This document shows, one piece after another, positions 22,230-33,438 of a stretch of DNA of 40,507 nt. A program made the position numbers and the translations under genes. The DNA comes from Helochares maculicollis (lineage: Eukaryota; Arthropoda; Insecta; Coleoptera; Hydrophilidae): contig JAWQRO010000386.1 in assembly GCA_033557835.1 (NCBI GenBank), positions 1 through 40,507 of the forward strand. The letters are read 5' to 3'. The notes under the pieces are model-generated. The model was not told the origin of the DNA and did no database searches. It worked only from the letters and a program-made list of their open reading frames with translations. Position 1 is the stretch's first letter. Each line of letters begins with the position of its first letter.

Positions 22230-25200
22230 TATGCTTAATTTCATCATTCCATGTTCTTTCTTTTTGCTGCCATTACATTATTGTTTTTTGCATATATTTT
22301 AATTAATCCTTTTGACGAATTTTTATTCTCAATTGTTACAAAGAAAAATTATCAAATTGTGACGAAACGACGCTTATTTTCTAAAACAATTGAAAATAGG
22401 ACGGATTCATTCTTCAAAAGGGAGGTGTTACTTATACAGACTCAGGATTATTAAAACAACTAAGCCAAAATCAGCCGAATAATTAAAATGCGCTTAACAA
22501 TTTTTGCAAAGCTCAAAAAATCTACATATTCGGCCGATGCACTATATTTTTCTTATTAGTATTTAATCATTGCCTAATGGGCACCTTTCCGGCCTTGTGA
22601 ACTGTCGTTGTAGGTGTCTTCTCTATGATCATAATAACGACAATATTAAACGAACTAGCATCCAACAAAAACTAAATAATTTTACAGCCACACTGAATCC
22701 ATCCTCGTGTTTTCATAAACTAGTAAAAGATAGGATACTCATTTCCCGCAGCTATAAAATTCTGTTTAACTCTAATAAAACCAAGCCATGCTCATATATG
22801 TTTCAAAAATGATAACGTTTACACGCCCGTCGATGCAGCTGTATGTGTGTGAAATAACCAGAATTGGAAAAACGGTCCAAATTTCACACAGAGGTCGAAG
22901 GGATGGACACGTATATGTGAGTGTGGGGCCTCACTCCGCTTGTCGGTAATTCTTATCCGGAATAAAACAAAATCGAAAATTAATATCCCTTCAATTTTAT
23001 CCCATTTAGGGGAACACGCATATGGAAAACGGTTACTTTGTGCAAGGTCGTTAATTTTAATGTACGTAATAACCGAGGTTGGAAATGCCCAAAAAATATG
23101 CCCTTTGTGTACAGAAAAGCATCGACCGCAGGCATAAATAAAATGCTCCGGAATGGAACCGTTTGAATTTAATAGTCGGTTGGAAATTTGTTTTGGCCAC
23201 TGAAAATAAACGGCTATATGTGACTGCAAATGATCGAAATTAAAGAACAATCATGCTCCCCCCTTCATTGTTGCTTTTTACAAGTTTTGTTATTCAGAGC
23301 GGCACAAAAAAATTGATCATTTTTTGTTTGTTTCAGGGACTCTCCCGGATACCGGAAATGGTAAGGAGCCGACTTATTTTTGCGCCAGCTTTAATTAAAA
23401 ACCGCAAAAACCCCTTCCCTATTCTCTAGTGCGTCGTTCATTTGAATAGAAAACCCCGCTTCATGTAGATTTACGGGTTATCTAGCAGTTAAAACTTTGC
23501 GCCGGTTTAAAACCAAGAAAAACTAAGCGAAATTGGGGTAAATATCTTACAAATAAATGAATTCACTCGCGGGCGAGTTAAATTTTTATTTGCTAATCTC
23601 GGACAATCGCGCTGCTTCTGTGGACTTAATGAACAATTGATTTTCCGTGACTATCTCATATCTTCCCTGATAAATAATTTCAAACCCAAATTTACCCCTG
23701 ATTTAGAGCTTTGTTTGTATTTTGCTCTCGATAAAATCTCTATTGATACGTAACTTTGAAACGTCTAAATTTATGGCAGCTTATATTATGATGAATGTCG
23801 ACTTACACGACAAATCCAATACATAAATCAGGCCCATTTGTATGAATTTTATTGTTGGGGGAAAATCTATAGTTGCACATATTTATAGAAATCTGACAGT
23901 AATCGGTTAAGTATTCAAACAAAAAGTGATGATTTAAAGCAACAACTCACCACAGGGGTAATTTGCGGTCGAAGGTGTTACAACAAAATTCCACTTGAAA
24001 AATAGTAGTCGAATACTAAAAATAAGAGGCTTGGGAAGTCGAAAACGAGCACTAAAAGAACGCCCGAAGAGCCCGAAATATATTTCATTTCAGGGCTAAC
24101 AGATGCCCTACGACTATAAAGGCAAAAGGGAACTTCATATGGCACAGAGTAAACGCACGCACCCAACGAAGATAATGAAGATAAATCGGCGCTGATAAGA
24201 ATAAGCCGGGGCTTAAAATGCGTTTTCTATTTCAGTGGCAAAGGCAGCAAAAACCCTGCGAGTAGCCAAAGAAAAACATTCCTGGCCGTTAATGTACGAC
24301 TTTCCACCTGGAAAACTCTTAAATTCCAGGGGATAAATTTCATTTCAAACACATCGTTGGGTGCTAGGAGCAGCAATAAATCCTATTAACTCTTTTTTCA
24401 CTGCATTGTAGCTGATCTGATTTTATTGGGTGTACTCTAGTGCAATACGCGTATGAAAGTCGTTATTTATGCTGCTTTTATACATCTACTCGAATGTAAA
24501 ACGCCGTTGACATGGCAAGCGCTGCATTTTGCGAGAGCTGAATATTTGCGAGCCTTCTGACCTAATTATTTAATTTTTTTATCGACTTAAAAAAACACAA
24601 TTAATGACCAAAATGATGCAATATCTATACTCAAGTTTTTCATGATCACAATTCCATCTGGCTACCCACTAGAGAGTTTCAACGGATTATAATTTCCACG
24701 GATGGCCCAGCTATTAAATGCTTATTTAGCTTCAATGCCTAAAACACCGAACAACAGAAGCCCAGACTATTCTATGGTCTAAGGGAAGTGTAGAGGCAAA
24801 AGGATATTTAGAAGGGGAGGTTGATCCTTGGCCACAATGCTCAATGGCCTAACCAAACCGAGATCAAATGAATGAATTTAATGCCGAATAGCTTCCCAAC
24901 AACAATGCTCCATTGTCATCCAGAATTTTCGTTAGCGCCCCAAATGCATGCAAGAAAAATCGTTCATACATTTAAATATGCAAAGCATTTCAAGGAGCTG
25001 AAACGACTTGATTCCTTGAAAACTTTAAGTATATTCAGAAATATCGAAAGGCATCTGCACCAACCGCATTAATTTTCCCGGAAACTTTTTATCACGGTTC
25101 CGATATTACTTTCTCGCGAAAAGGTTTTCGTGATCCATAATGTATTCAACGCTTTTTAAATTATAAAGTACTCCACCAGACCAACTACTATTTAATTTAA

Positions 25201-26692
25201 TTTTTTCATGAAATTCTAATGAAATCCAATTTGCGATTTTACACTCGAAAAAGTGGTAAGCAAACGTACGGTTAATGGAATAACTTCATCAATGGCACGG
25301 AAACTCAGCACGTTTTCTCTCCGACATCAGAAATACAATCAATCCACGTCCGCGAAATTTTAATTAATTCATTTTTCTCACACGAAAAATGTGCATCGCT
25401 TGCTCAGGTGGCCCTAAGGGAAACATCAACAACAATGGAGTCGGCGGTTAAAAAAGTAGGCGTTACATTTACAAGGACGAAGCTCGGGGCACGCCAAAGC
25501 TTCCGTGCTCCAGAGGCAAAGGATGTATTTATCTAAGTCGTTTGAAGTGTAAATAAGGGCGGCCGTAATATTTTAACGCCTGTTTAATGATCTGTGCCTT
25601 ACGTATCCAATATCAATGAGAGGGCGCCTAAATATTTATGGAGCTGACCTTTCACGGCTCTTCTTCACAACGAGGTTGATATCGTGTAATCACATTGTGG
25701 GAATTTGATTTTCTGGCTATTGTCTCTGCCGCTGAAATGGCAGCTTTCAAACAACCCCCTACTAAAATCAGATGGTCTTGGTATGAGATTTTTTTATTTT
25801 ATTGTGCGAAATAATACTCGAAAGCCTATCACGCGTGGGCCAAAATTACATGGAGTTTATTAAGGCGATTCGGTGGCACTGTATTGGACAGGAGCTATTT
25901 CCTTCGTCGGCTAATCGATTTAGACTAACTGGATTAAAAGTAAAATTAGAGATCAAAGTAAAATTAGGACGTTTAATTGAAGTCTAAAATTCGGAAGAAT
26001 GCCATTAGTTTAATTAGACAACAAAGTAAATCCGGAGGCTGGGAACGCGAGGGCTAAACAAACATTGGCCCTAAGTGGATGGTTCGGGCTGTATCAGCGT
26101 TTTCACTTTCATCTAATTGAATAAAGCTTGCACTGTATCATCACGTTTAGATGACATTGTCTTACTGAAATGTATCATGTTATGTATCACTTCTACAGTA
26201 AGGAAATACAAGGAAATCGGATTGTGCTAGGTCAGAGAAGCATGAAGGGTGAACTATCACTTCCTGCTGAAATTGTCTGCTTTTCCATTACACAGGATAT
26301 TCTTTGAAAAAAAGCTGTAAAAAAATATTGAACAATTAGAAAGAAGTCAAAAATGTCCTCAAACCAGTTTCCAGAAATTTATGAACTCTATCCATTATTA
26401 CAAATGACTCGCAGCTCCTTTCCTCTCATTCTCAGGGGCCAAATCAGGCCAACTAATTTCCCATTGTCAAATACTCACACACATGTATTTTATTAAACTT
26501 TTTTGTCTAACTTTAAAGCTTTGCAAAAGAACCTAAATGTCTACTTTCTCTCCTCCAGCGTCTATACCTTTTGAATTAACAACATTTATGCAAATCCAGT
26601 TATTGATTGTCATTTAAAACTTCCGGGCATTAGGAAGGCAGGTAAAATTTTTTCCTATGTTACTAAGACTGTCTATAATGTTTGCCAAGCGT
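22230..26692. other. unique-looking non-coding region
   Basis: No transposon or gene was recognised. This stretch has a more even base composition than its surroundings and several short unsupported frames, the longest on the minus strand at 22819-23250 (143 codons, no recognisable domain). It could be intronic or intergenic DNA with regulatory content; the sequence alone does not show it. Confidence 0.45.
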
Positions 26693-27501
26693 CTGTTTGT
26701 CAAAAGCTTTAATTATCTCCGAGTTACACGTGCTTTTGTAAACAACAAAAAGTTAATTTTTCGATATTTACAATGAATGATTTTGCTGAGCAAATAACTT
26801 GCATCAAATTTTATTTTCGAAACGAATATTCTTGTGCGGATACATTGAAAATGTTGCGGAAGGCCTTTGGTTATTAAACTATGGCACAAAAAACGTTTAT
26901 AAGTGGTACAACGAGTTCAAAGCGGGCCGAGAACGAGTTGAAGACGAACCGCGCTCTGGACGACCATCAACGTCTACCGACGAGTGCCACGTTCAAAAAA
27001 TTAAAGACTTGGTGCTTGAAAATCTTCGATTGACAATTAGAAACCTCGCTGACAGCGATGGAATGTCATTTGGCTCAGCCCAAACCATTTTGAAGGATTT
27101 TTTTGTGTCTCAAACGCGTCAAGTCTCGGTTGATGCAAATGCACCATGTCATACTGCATTGGTTCGTCGCGCATTTTTTGCCAAAAACTCGACTAATATT
27201 GTTCCGCAACCACCGTATTCACCTGATTTGGCTCCGTGAGATTTTTGGCTATTCAGCAAACTTAAAAGGGCAATGTGGGGATACCGTTTTGATACGATTG
27301 CGTAAATAAAAACCGAATCGAAGAAGGTCTTGAATGCTATACCAGAAAAAGACTATTCCGACTGTTTCGAGGTCTGGAAAAAGCATTGGCAAAAGTGCGT
27401 TTTATCGGACGGGATTATTTTGAAGGGGATGAAATTGATTTGGAAGAATAAATAAAGAATTTATATTTTATAAACAAATTTACGTTACTTTTTGATCACA
27501 G
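26693..27501 (+). mobile_element. mariner element with internal deletion
   Basis: The right end reads TTACTTTTTGATCACAG up to 27501 and is followed by TA, the mariner target. Its complement CTGTGATCAAAAAGTAA has a weaker counterpart at the left, CTGTTTGTCAAAAGCTT, at 26693. Between them lies a shortened transposase gene. The left boundary is therefore approximate. Confidence 0.75.
26773..27451 (+). pseudogene. mariner transposase, internally deleted
   Basis: The start is ATG 26773 (MNDFAEQITCIKFYFRNEYS). A frameshift near 26875 leads to VYKWYNEFKAGRERVEDEPR, the SGRPST linker and a second helix-turn-helix (LRLTIRNLADS, SFGSAQTILKDF). The sequence then jumps at about 27105 to NAPCHTALVRR, so the segment with the first catalytic aspartate (usual DETW box) is gone. 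PQPPYSPDLAP is followed by TGA where the family has a cysteine, then DFWLFSKLKRAMWGYRF, and the usual C-terminus (LNAIPEKDYSDCFE, WKKHWQKCVLSDG, YFEGDEIDLEE) in another frame. At 679 bp it is about a third shorter than a full mariner gene of some 345 codons. It is dead. Confidence 0.9.
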
Positions 27502-28099
27502 TAGTATGTAACCTGAATCTTACTATTAAATTGAAGATCAGTTTCCAATGCATAATTCATACTAATTGTATATCAACCATTATTTTCAACAACTTGTGTC
27601 TATTTCTTGACCAAAATTTCGATGTTTTTTCATAGATGAAATTTTATGAAAAACTCATCGATGATTTTTTAGATTAAACTCCACGAGCCGCGAGCTCTCA
27701 TGATTTAGATTTAGAACAAATTTCCAGACTAGTCAAAAATCTACGTTTATTTGTTTTGGACTTTGGAATTCATATCATTTGCTAAAGATGCATTAGTAAC
27801 AAATATATCCAGGTACCAATTTTGAGCTACGGTTTGGAAAGCTAACAAGCGCATGTAGCACTCACGTAAACTTATTCTCTTCGATAGACCAGTTCCAATG
27901 AAAATTGGAAAGATTTGAAAAGATCTATGGATTTTTTGCGCATTTAGATGTATTGCTAGACTACTAAGACTGCATTCCAAAATTGCTTCTGATAGGTTTT
28001 CCATCTCTCTCGGCACCAAATACCACATTCAATTACAAAGCGAAACGCCGTGGTTACCTTTTCATGTCTATTATACTCTGCGATCAATGGTCAAACCCA
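27502..28099. other. spacer between two mariners, no gene seen
   Basis: A 93-codon minus-strand frame (27747-28028) has no recognisable domain. No repeat was seen. Confidence 0.45.
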
Positions 28100-29045
28100 T
28101 AGCACATATATGAGGGCGATCCGATAAATTTGAAAAATTCGTATTCTCGAGACATCCGTGGCGGCGATGATCTCATTCGACTCAAATATCGGCCCGGTTT
28201 TTTCAATTTTTTTAAATTTGGTAACAAACAAAAAGTCGCACGGGACCAAATCTAGAGAATACGGTGGATGGGGCAGCAGTTCGCAGCGCAATTCAGCCAA
28301 TTTGGCCGTGGCGACGGCGGAGGTATGAGCCGGTGCGTTGTTATGGTTGAAGAGCACTTTTTTCTTCGCCAAATGGTGCTGTTTTATCTGCAATTCGGCG
28401 TCGAATCGGCCCAATAATTGGGCATAGTAGAGCCCTGTGAGCGTTTTGCCCTTCTGCAGGTAGTCGATTTAGATTACACCTTGTGAATCCCAGAAAACTG
28501 TGCCCATCACCTTTCCGGTCGATAGGCCAGCGTTCGCCTTCTTCGGAGCACGTTCGCCGGGCGAAAACCACTTTTTTCGCTGTTCCTTGGTCTCTGGTGT
28601 GTACCAGTGGATCCATGTTTCGTCGACGGCCACGAAACGACATAAAAACTCCTTCGAATTGCGCTTAAACAACGTAAAACACTGCTATGAAGTGGTCTCA
28701 TGGTTACGCTTGTTGTCCGGAGTAAGCAAACGCCGCATCCATCGCGCTGACAGTTTTCTCATGCCAAAAATTTTATGCAGGATATGACCCACGCGGTCTT
28801 TTGAAATGCCTACTGTTTCAGCTATCTCGCGCACCTTTAATCGGCGGTCTGCCAGTAGGAAATCGTGGATTTTTGTCACGTTATCCTCCGAGGTGGCCAT
28901 TTTCGGCTCAGCATCAAAAACCGATGTGTGACCATCGAAGGACAACAGTCACCGTACAAGCATCCAAGCGCTCTTTGATTTCGCTGCACGATTTCCCTTC
29001 CAAAAACAAGAATCGAATCACCGACCGATATTGTTCTTTTTCAAT
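28100..29045 (-). mobile_element. mariner element with broken transposase (D,D34D type)
   Basis: On the minus strand the transposase is readable from EKEQYRSVIRFLFLEGKSCS (29042-28983) through YGDCCPSM, a loss of roughly 20 codons, SVFDAEP, EDNVTKIHDFLLADRRLKV, REIAETVGISKDRVGHIL, and then in other frames FVAVDETWIHWYTPETKEQ (28630-28570), KVMGTVFWDSQGVI, a stop, IDYLQKGKTLTG, HLAKKKVLFNHNNAPAHTSA (28380-28320) and LPHPPYSLDLVPCDF. The first catalytic aspartate (DETW) and the third (PCDF) are present. The second reads asparagine: HNNAPAH instead of the usual DNAPAH. The C-terminal GDYV end is missing; similarity stops near 28160. TATATGAGGGCGATCCGATA near 28105 could be its terminal repeat, but no partner was found at the other end. 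Confidence 0.9.
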
Positions 29046-29472
29046 TTTTTTTTAAATCTGCGGACACGCCCGTTTCCACACGCAATCAAAACAAAACTAC
29101 GAGTGCGATTTGGCTGGAATTTTGATAGTAGCTATCTTTTTTTTTTCTTGTTGCTGGAAAACCTTTTACAGGCTGCCTTAGCATAGTACCAGGTGGTGGT
29201 TGGAATTTGCTGTTTCTTTCCAGAAATAGAATACCTACTAAAAACCACCAACTTTTCGAGAGAACTACCGGAACGTGTCTATCGGTTGCTCTCCCGGTTG
29301 CGGCCTAAGCGATAATTTTCCTTCGTCGGAACGACGTCAGCATTACTTCCACGAAAGTAGTCGCAAGGACATGTTATGGATGTTGGCATGTCCTGGTATC
29401 ATTTGCTCTTTTTTCTTGTTCTCTTATGTCTGTTCTTTACTTTATTTTTATTTCTTAATTATTTTGTCTTGC

Positions 29473-29985
29473 TTAGGCATGTCGTGTGGGTCCATGACTC
29501 GCAGTACAATATTTTAAGGAACCCATGGCTATCCGTCCATGGCACTTCACGTAGTCGCTAAAGAGATTTTCTATATTTAGTGCTTCGTTTCTCCGTGTGA
29601 AGCCTTCATTAAGAGGTTGCTTCAGTTCTTCGGGATACGTTAGAAGTCCTACGCATCTTAGCAGCATACTATCTGCAGCCTCTACTGTAGGGAATGTGAT
29701 GGACTTTCCCTTGAGGTGTAAATGTTTGACCACTAGCCTCAGGGCAACGATCAGATTGCTCTGGTTTTCAAGCAGGGATAGTTTGAGGTTCTTTTCTAGA
29801 TCTTGGTAGAGCTGCTTAGAATTCACCTCCTTTGTACGGTTTTCGGTTGGTGTTCTCGAAGTGGCAGCCTCTCCGCTTGGATTGTATGTTCTCCCAGAGA
29901 CAAATGTGATTTTATCTCGAAAAGTTAGGGGCGCTATCAGCTTTTCAATGTCGTTTTGGGTGGGGTTGTCTTTCTAGTTCTCAGT
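29473..29985 (-). other. open frame of unknown origin inside LINE 3' region
   Basis: From a stop near 29985 the minus strand stays open for about 165 codons, with the first ATG at 29826 (MNSKQLYQDLEKNLKLSLLE). It contains LIVALRLVVKHLHLKGKSIT and SMLLRCVGLLTYPEELKQPL. No family was recognised. It lies downstream of ORF2 on the same strand and upstream of the poly(A). It could be the remnant of an ORF1 from a second, tandem LINE copy, a part of an unusually long 3' region, or a chance frame. Confidence 0.35.
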
Positions 29986-30107
29986 TTCTTATCCAGATTT
30001 TTTGTCGTTTTTCTCAGAATCTTCTTGCCTTTCTTTTTTCCCTCCATGTTGCCGCTCTCATTTTGTTTATTTTGAGTTGCGAAGGCGTAATTTTCAACTT
30101 TTTGTTT

Positions 30108-30955
30108 TTATCTGTTTTGGGTATGTCCATGAGGGTTAAGGACTTCTATTGCCTCTCTGGATCTTTCTTCATTTAGTTTGGCCCTCATTATTTCGGTCAT
30201 ACCATCAGTGATTTTGTCCCAGTTTTCTTTTGAGGCACATATTGTGTCAGCTAAGCTCCCAGTATTTATCACGGCTCGTATTCTGCCCTTAACTCTTCAA
30301 ATCCTGGGTAGTCAAATAGCGTATGCTCTGGTGTATCGGGTTTATTACACCACCAGAATGCATTGTTTTGTTTGAGTTTAAATCTTTTAAAGTAGCTGCC
30401 GAAGCAACCATGATCCGAAAGCAGCTGTATTGAGTAGTAGTTAAGGTCGCTCTTCCTACCTGCGATCGAATTTACTACATTCGGAATGACAATCGGATTC
30501 CAAGACCTACCTTTGGTCCTCTGCCATTCCTCGTTCCAGGAAATCAGCGTTTCCTCTCTGGCTTCCTTTTTTCCCATCCCTTCGGATATTTTGGGCCGCT
30601 CTCTTGCCAACAGCTCTATGGGAATAGTAGCAGTTATTACATTCAGTGCCTCCGTAGAAACGGACCTGTAGGCACTTGCTACTCGAAATGTTACTCTTTA
30701 TCTATCTGAGCGTAACATGTTTTCTTACTTTTTGTATTGTAGCGGTCGGCTCCACGCTGGCACTGCATAGAGGATGACTGAGTCCACTACAGTCGCCAAT
30801 ATTTTCCTTTTAGCTTGCCTTGACCCTTCTATGTTGCTCAAGATTCTCTGTAGGGCTAGAACGCTGTTGTTTGTATTATCGATAACGTATCGTATATGTT
30901 CGACAAATCTCACTCAGTCGTCAAACATTATGCCTAGATATTATATTACTACACG
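30108..30955 (-). pseudogene. LINE ORF2 C-terminal part (after RT core)
   Basis: The segment begins with KYLGIMFDD, a stop, VRFVEHI, then RQAKRKILATVVDSVILYAV and PAWSRPLQY (30915-30725). After a gap come FRVASAYRSVSTEALNVI and IPIELLARERPK (30690-30590), W-N-EEW (about 30530) and SDLNYYSIQLLSDHGCFGSY (30455-30395). The zinc-knuckle region reads FWWCNKPDTPEHTLFDYPGF, where the family has cysteines at both the first and last positions; here these are W/F and Y. After a one-base shift near 30270 the frame runs to its stop at 30108. Stops and lost cysteines mean it is inactive. Confidence 0.85.
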
Positions 30956-30960
30956 ATAGC

Positions 30961-32302
30961 AAATCTCTCTTGCGATGCTTGCACCATTGGCCGGTGAGGC
31001 TAAGCACTTATCGGACTGCCCTCGTAACTGATGTACCCAGGTTAGCATTTAACTTAAGAAACAAAGTTGCATCATGTTCTACTTAGAATGTATGGAGTTG
31101 CTGCACATTTGACACATACTGAAATAAAGTATATATTCTACATGTGTAGTTTTAGAAAAGTCCCGGATCGCCCGTGGAAGGGGGGAGGCAGCGGTACGTT
31201 GTATAGCAACAGTACGTGCTCGAATAAGTGCAGACGTGCTAAGTTAAAGGCTGTCTGAAAAGTATAAGCAAAAATCACATAACAAAATTGTTTTGCGCAG
31301 TTAGAATTTTAAAGTTTTTTCCCGACAGGAACAGCGTAGGAGGGTCGCTGCTCCCGCTGCTGGATACACGTCGAAGCGCGGACGAGGAGGACGTTTATTT
31401 ACACGTCCTGAACCTGACAGCTCCAGCATAAAAGACCGCGACTGAAAACAATGACAAATAAAAAAAAAGAGAAAATTGTGCTGGAAAATGTATTATAGAA
31501 CTGAACATTTCACAAATCCACGTGGCGTGATTATTACATTATAGTGGCCTTGTTATGGCAGATGGGTGTTAAATTATGAATTTATCACGCTTAAGTGATT
31601 GCAACTACGAGAGATATGCTACAATTTTTTGCCACCCTCTTGTAAATTACAAATTTTTATGAAATTTGCCGTTCTAGCAGTCCATGAATCAATTGAGTTC
31701 TTTATTACTATGAGTCTTTCTGCTTCAAACCTATTGATATCAATACAAAAAGTGTGTTAGGAAATTTGATGGGGGAAAAAGTATTTTTATAATTTTTAAT
31801 GGGTTGTGAGTCTGTTTTAACTACAAAACTACTTCTAATTTGAATATTTTTAAATGAATTTCCGTTGGAAAGTGCTGTTCACGTCATCTCATTTTCAAAT
31901 TACTTCAATAATTCAAAACAATTACAATGATTGAAACTTGATAATTGAAACTAAAATTGCATTACTGGATAAAGGTATTGTTACCGTTGGAATGAGCTCC
32001 TACTTATTTTGCTCGCAAATTTCCCTAAGCTTAATGCTAGCGTTTCGTTCTTTTATATGAATATTTATAATTCCATGTTCAGACGATTAATAATTAGAGG
32101 CAAAAGCTCGGATGTTGAATGAACTAAAATTCAAATTTTCTGCTATTATGTCTAGTAATTGTTATCACCGAGAACTTTCTAAAAGTTTGTCAGAACGTCT
32201 TCACTTTATGAATCTCGGTGTGTTAGCGTTACATCTATAGTAGATACTTCAGCATTTTATACGAGCTGACCAATATTGAAATTCATATATATTATGCTTG
32301 TT
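30961..32302. other. no recognisable gene; contains a GC-richer patch
   Basis: Mostly AT-rich. At 31320-31440 a short GC-rich patch stands out; it is open for some 34 codons (RNSVGGSLLPLLDTRR, EDVYLHVLNLTAP) and contains a 7-bp hairpin AGGACGT/ACGTCCT (31388-31394, 31403-31409). At 31245 a sequence TAAAGGCTGTCTGAAAAGTA resembles the terminus of the element at 39705. No gene is claimed. Confidence 0.4.
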
Positions 32303-32311
32303 AATATAGAC

Positions 32312-33438
32312 CCTGTTTCAAAATTAAGTTACAAAACTGAAGTTTACACTTAAAGCATCTGGACTCAAAACTGACGTAATAATAATTTAAAAAATTCTCG
32401 TTGAAAAGAAATAAAGACAAGCGAAAAAAGTTAACAGCCCAATAAATTTTAACGGAGACGAAAAACAAGCGGCAAGTGGTCGGATTGCGTTCATTTCAAT
32501 TTGTTTTTAATATATTTACTATTACATAAGTTAGCTAAGCTAAATTTTCTTTATGCCTTATTCAAAGAAAGACATATTTACTAGTATGCAAATCATCTGA
32601 ACTTACTGAGCATGAAACAAGAAAAAGCATCAGTTTATTGTAAACAAGATCATAAAAATGATAGCAAATGCTCATCAAAGAACGTAAATCGCAATAAATT
32701 TACAGCCACAGACGCAAGAGAAGCGTTGCATGTTTTTCTGTCGTCGTTATAACATGAATTTGTACTATTAATTGTGATAGAAATTGACTGTAGTCCATCG
32801 TATTGAAGTAGCCATCGAATTTTAACAATAAATAATGTCGACAATTAGTTATTGTTTAGTTTGCGATGTATGATGTAACCACCCTTCTTGCGGCGGTAAT
32901 ATAAAGCGATTTCTTTCGAGGTCACTTTCGATCTCCAGATCAAAAAACAACACGCTCGAATAAAATTTTACTTAAATGGTTGTTTATGTTTTTCTGTCTT
33001 TATGTTATTAGGACGGTTTGTGTTCCTGAAATAATTTTATCTCGTGATTATGATGGACCTAAGGCTTTGTTTTGATTGTGATGCCGGTATTTTAAAGATA
33101 AAAGGGACGTTAGTTTGCGATGTATGATGTAATCGTCTTTCTTGCGGCAGAAGATAGTAATACAAAGCGATCTTTTTTCGAGGTCACGTTCTTTTTAAAT
33201 GATTTGAAAAAACGCGGAGCTATAATAGTTGACTTCAATGGTTGTTTATGTTCTCTTTCTCTTTGAAAAGAACGGATTTGCGTTCATGAAAATTTTAAAT
33301 CCCGAGGTTTTGAACGATCTAAGGACGTGATGCCGATATTTTTATGGCAATAACGATGCCGTTGTATAACATAATATTCTTTAACCTAGCATGATCTATC
33401 GGCATCATTTCAATTATGCCAGGAGTCGCAAATTAGCC
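32312..33438 (+). repeat. left arm of long inverted repeat
   Basis: This arm is the inverse of 37044-38287. Aligned landmarks include TTAAAGCATCTGGACTC, GTTGAAAAGAAATAAA, CAGCCCAATAAATTT, GTCGGATTGCGTTCATTT, AGTAGCCATCGAATTTTAAC, AGTTTGCGATGTATGATGTA and GGTTGTTTATGTT. A segment of about 60 bp near 32727-32790 is absent from the right arm. The arms differ by many substitutions and small indels, so they are not freshly homogenised. Confidence 0.9.
32858..33360 (+). repeat. two-copy direct repeat within left arm, period 254 bp
   Basis: AGTTTGCGATGTATGATGTA starts at 32858 and 33112. Each copy continues with CTTCTTGCGGC or CTTTCTTGCGGC, then AAAGCGAT, TTTCGAGGTCAC, AATGGTTGTTTATGTT and GTGATGCCG. 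The same pair exists in inverse order in the right arm (about 37135-37383 and 37384-37620), so the duplication predates or spread with the inverted structure. Confidence 0.85.

Larger units (their letters stand above)
29137..30960 (-). mobile_element. R1/LOA-like LINE 3' end with poly(A) tail
   Basis: The minus strand holds a 5'-truncated non-LTR element. The C-terminal part of ORF2 occupies about 30955-30108, followed by roughly 970 bp of 3' sequence that ends in a run of ten A (minus strand; T on plus at 29137-29146). The poly(A) end lies about 90 bp from the N-terminal side of the mariner at 28100-29045. The R1/LOA assignment rests on the motif pattern of the C-terminal domain and is from memory. 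Confidence 0.75.

Noticed and set aside
22819..23250. 143-codon minus-strand open frame
   Set aside because: No recognisable domain, no exon-like signals seen, and it lies in non-coding-looking DNA. Length is within what chance gives in 40 kb.
28483..28787. plus-strand frames opposite the mariner at 28100-29045
   Set aside because: Shadows of the minus-strand transposase, whose motifs are clear.
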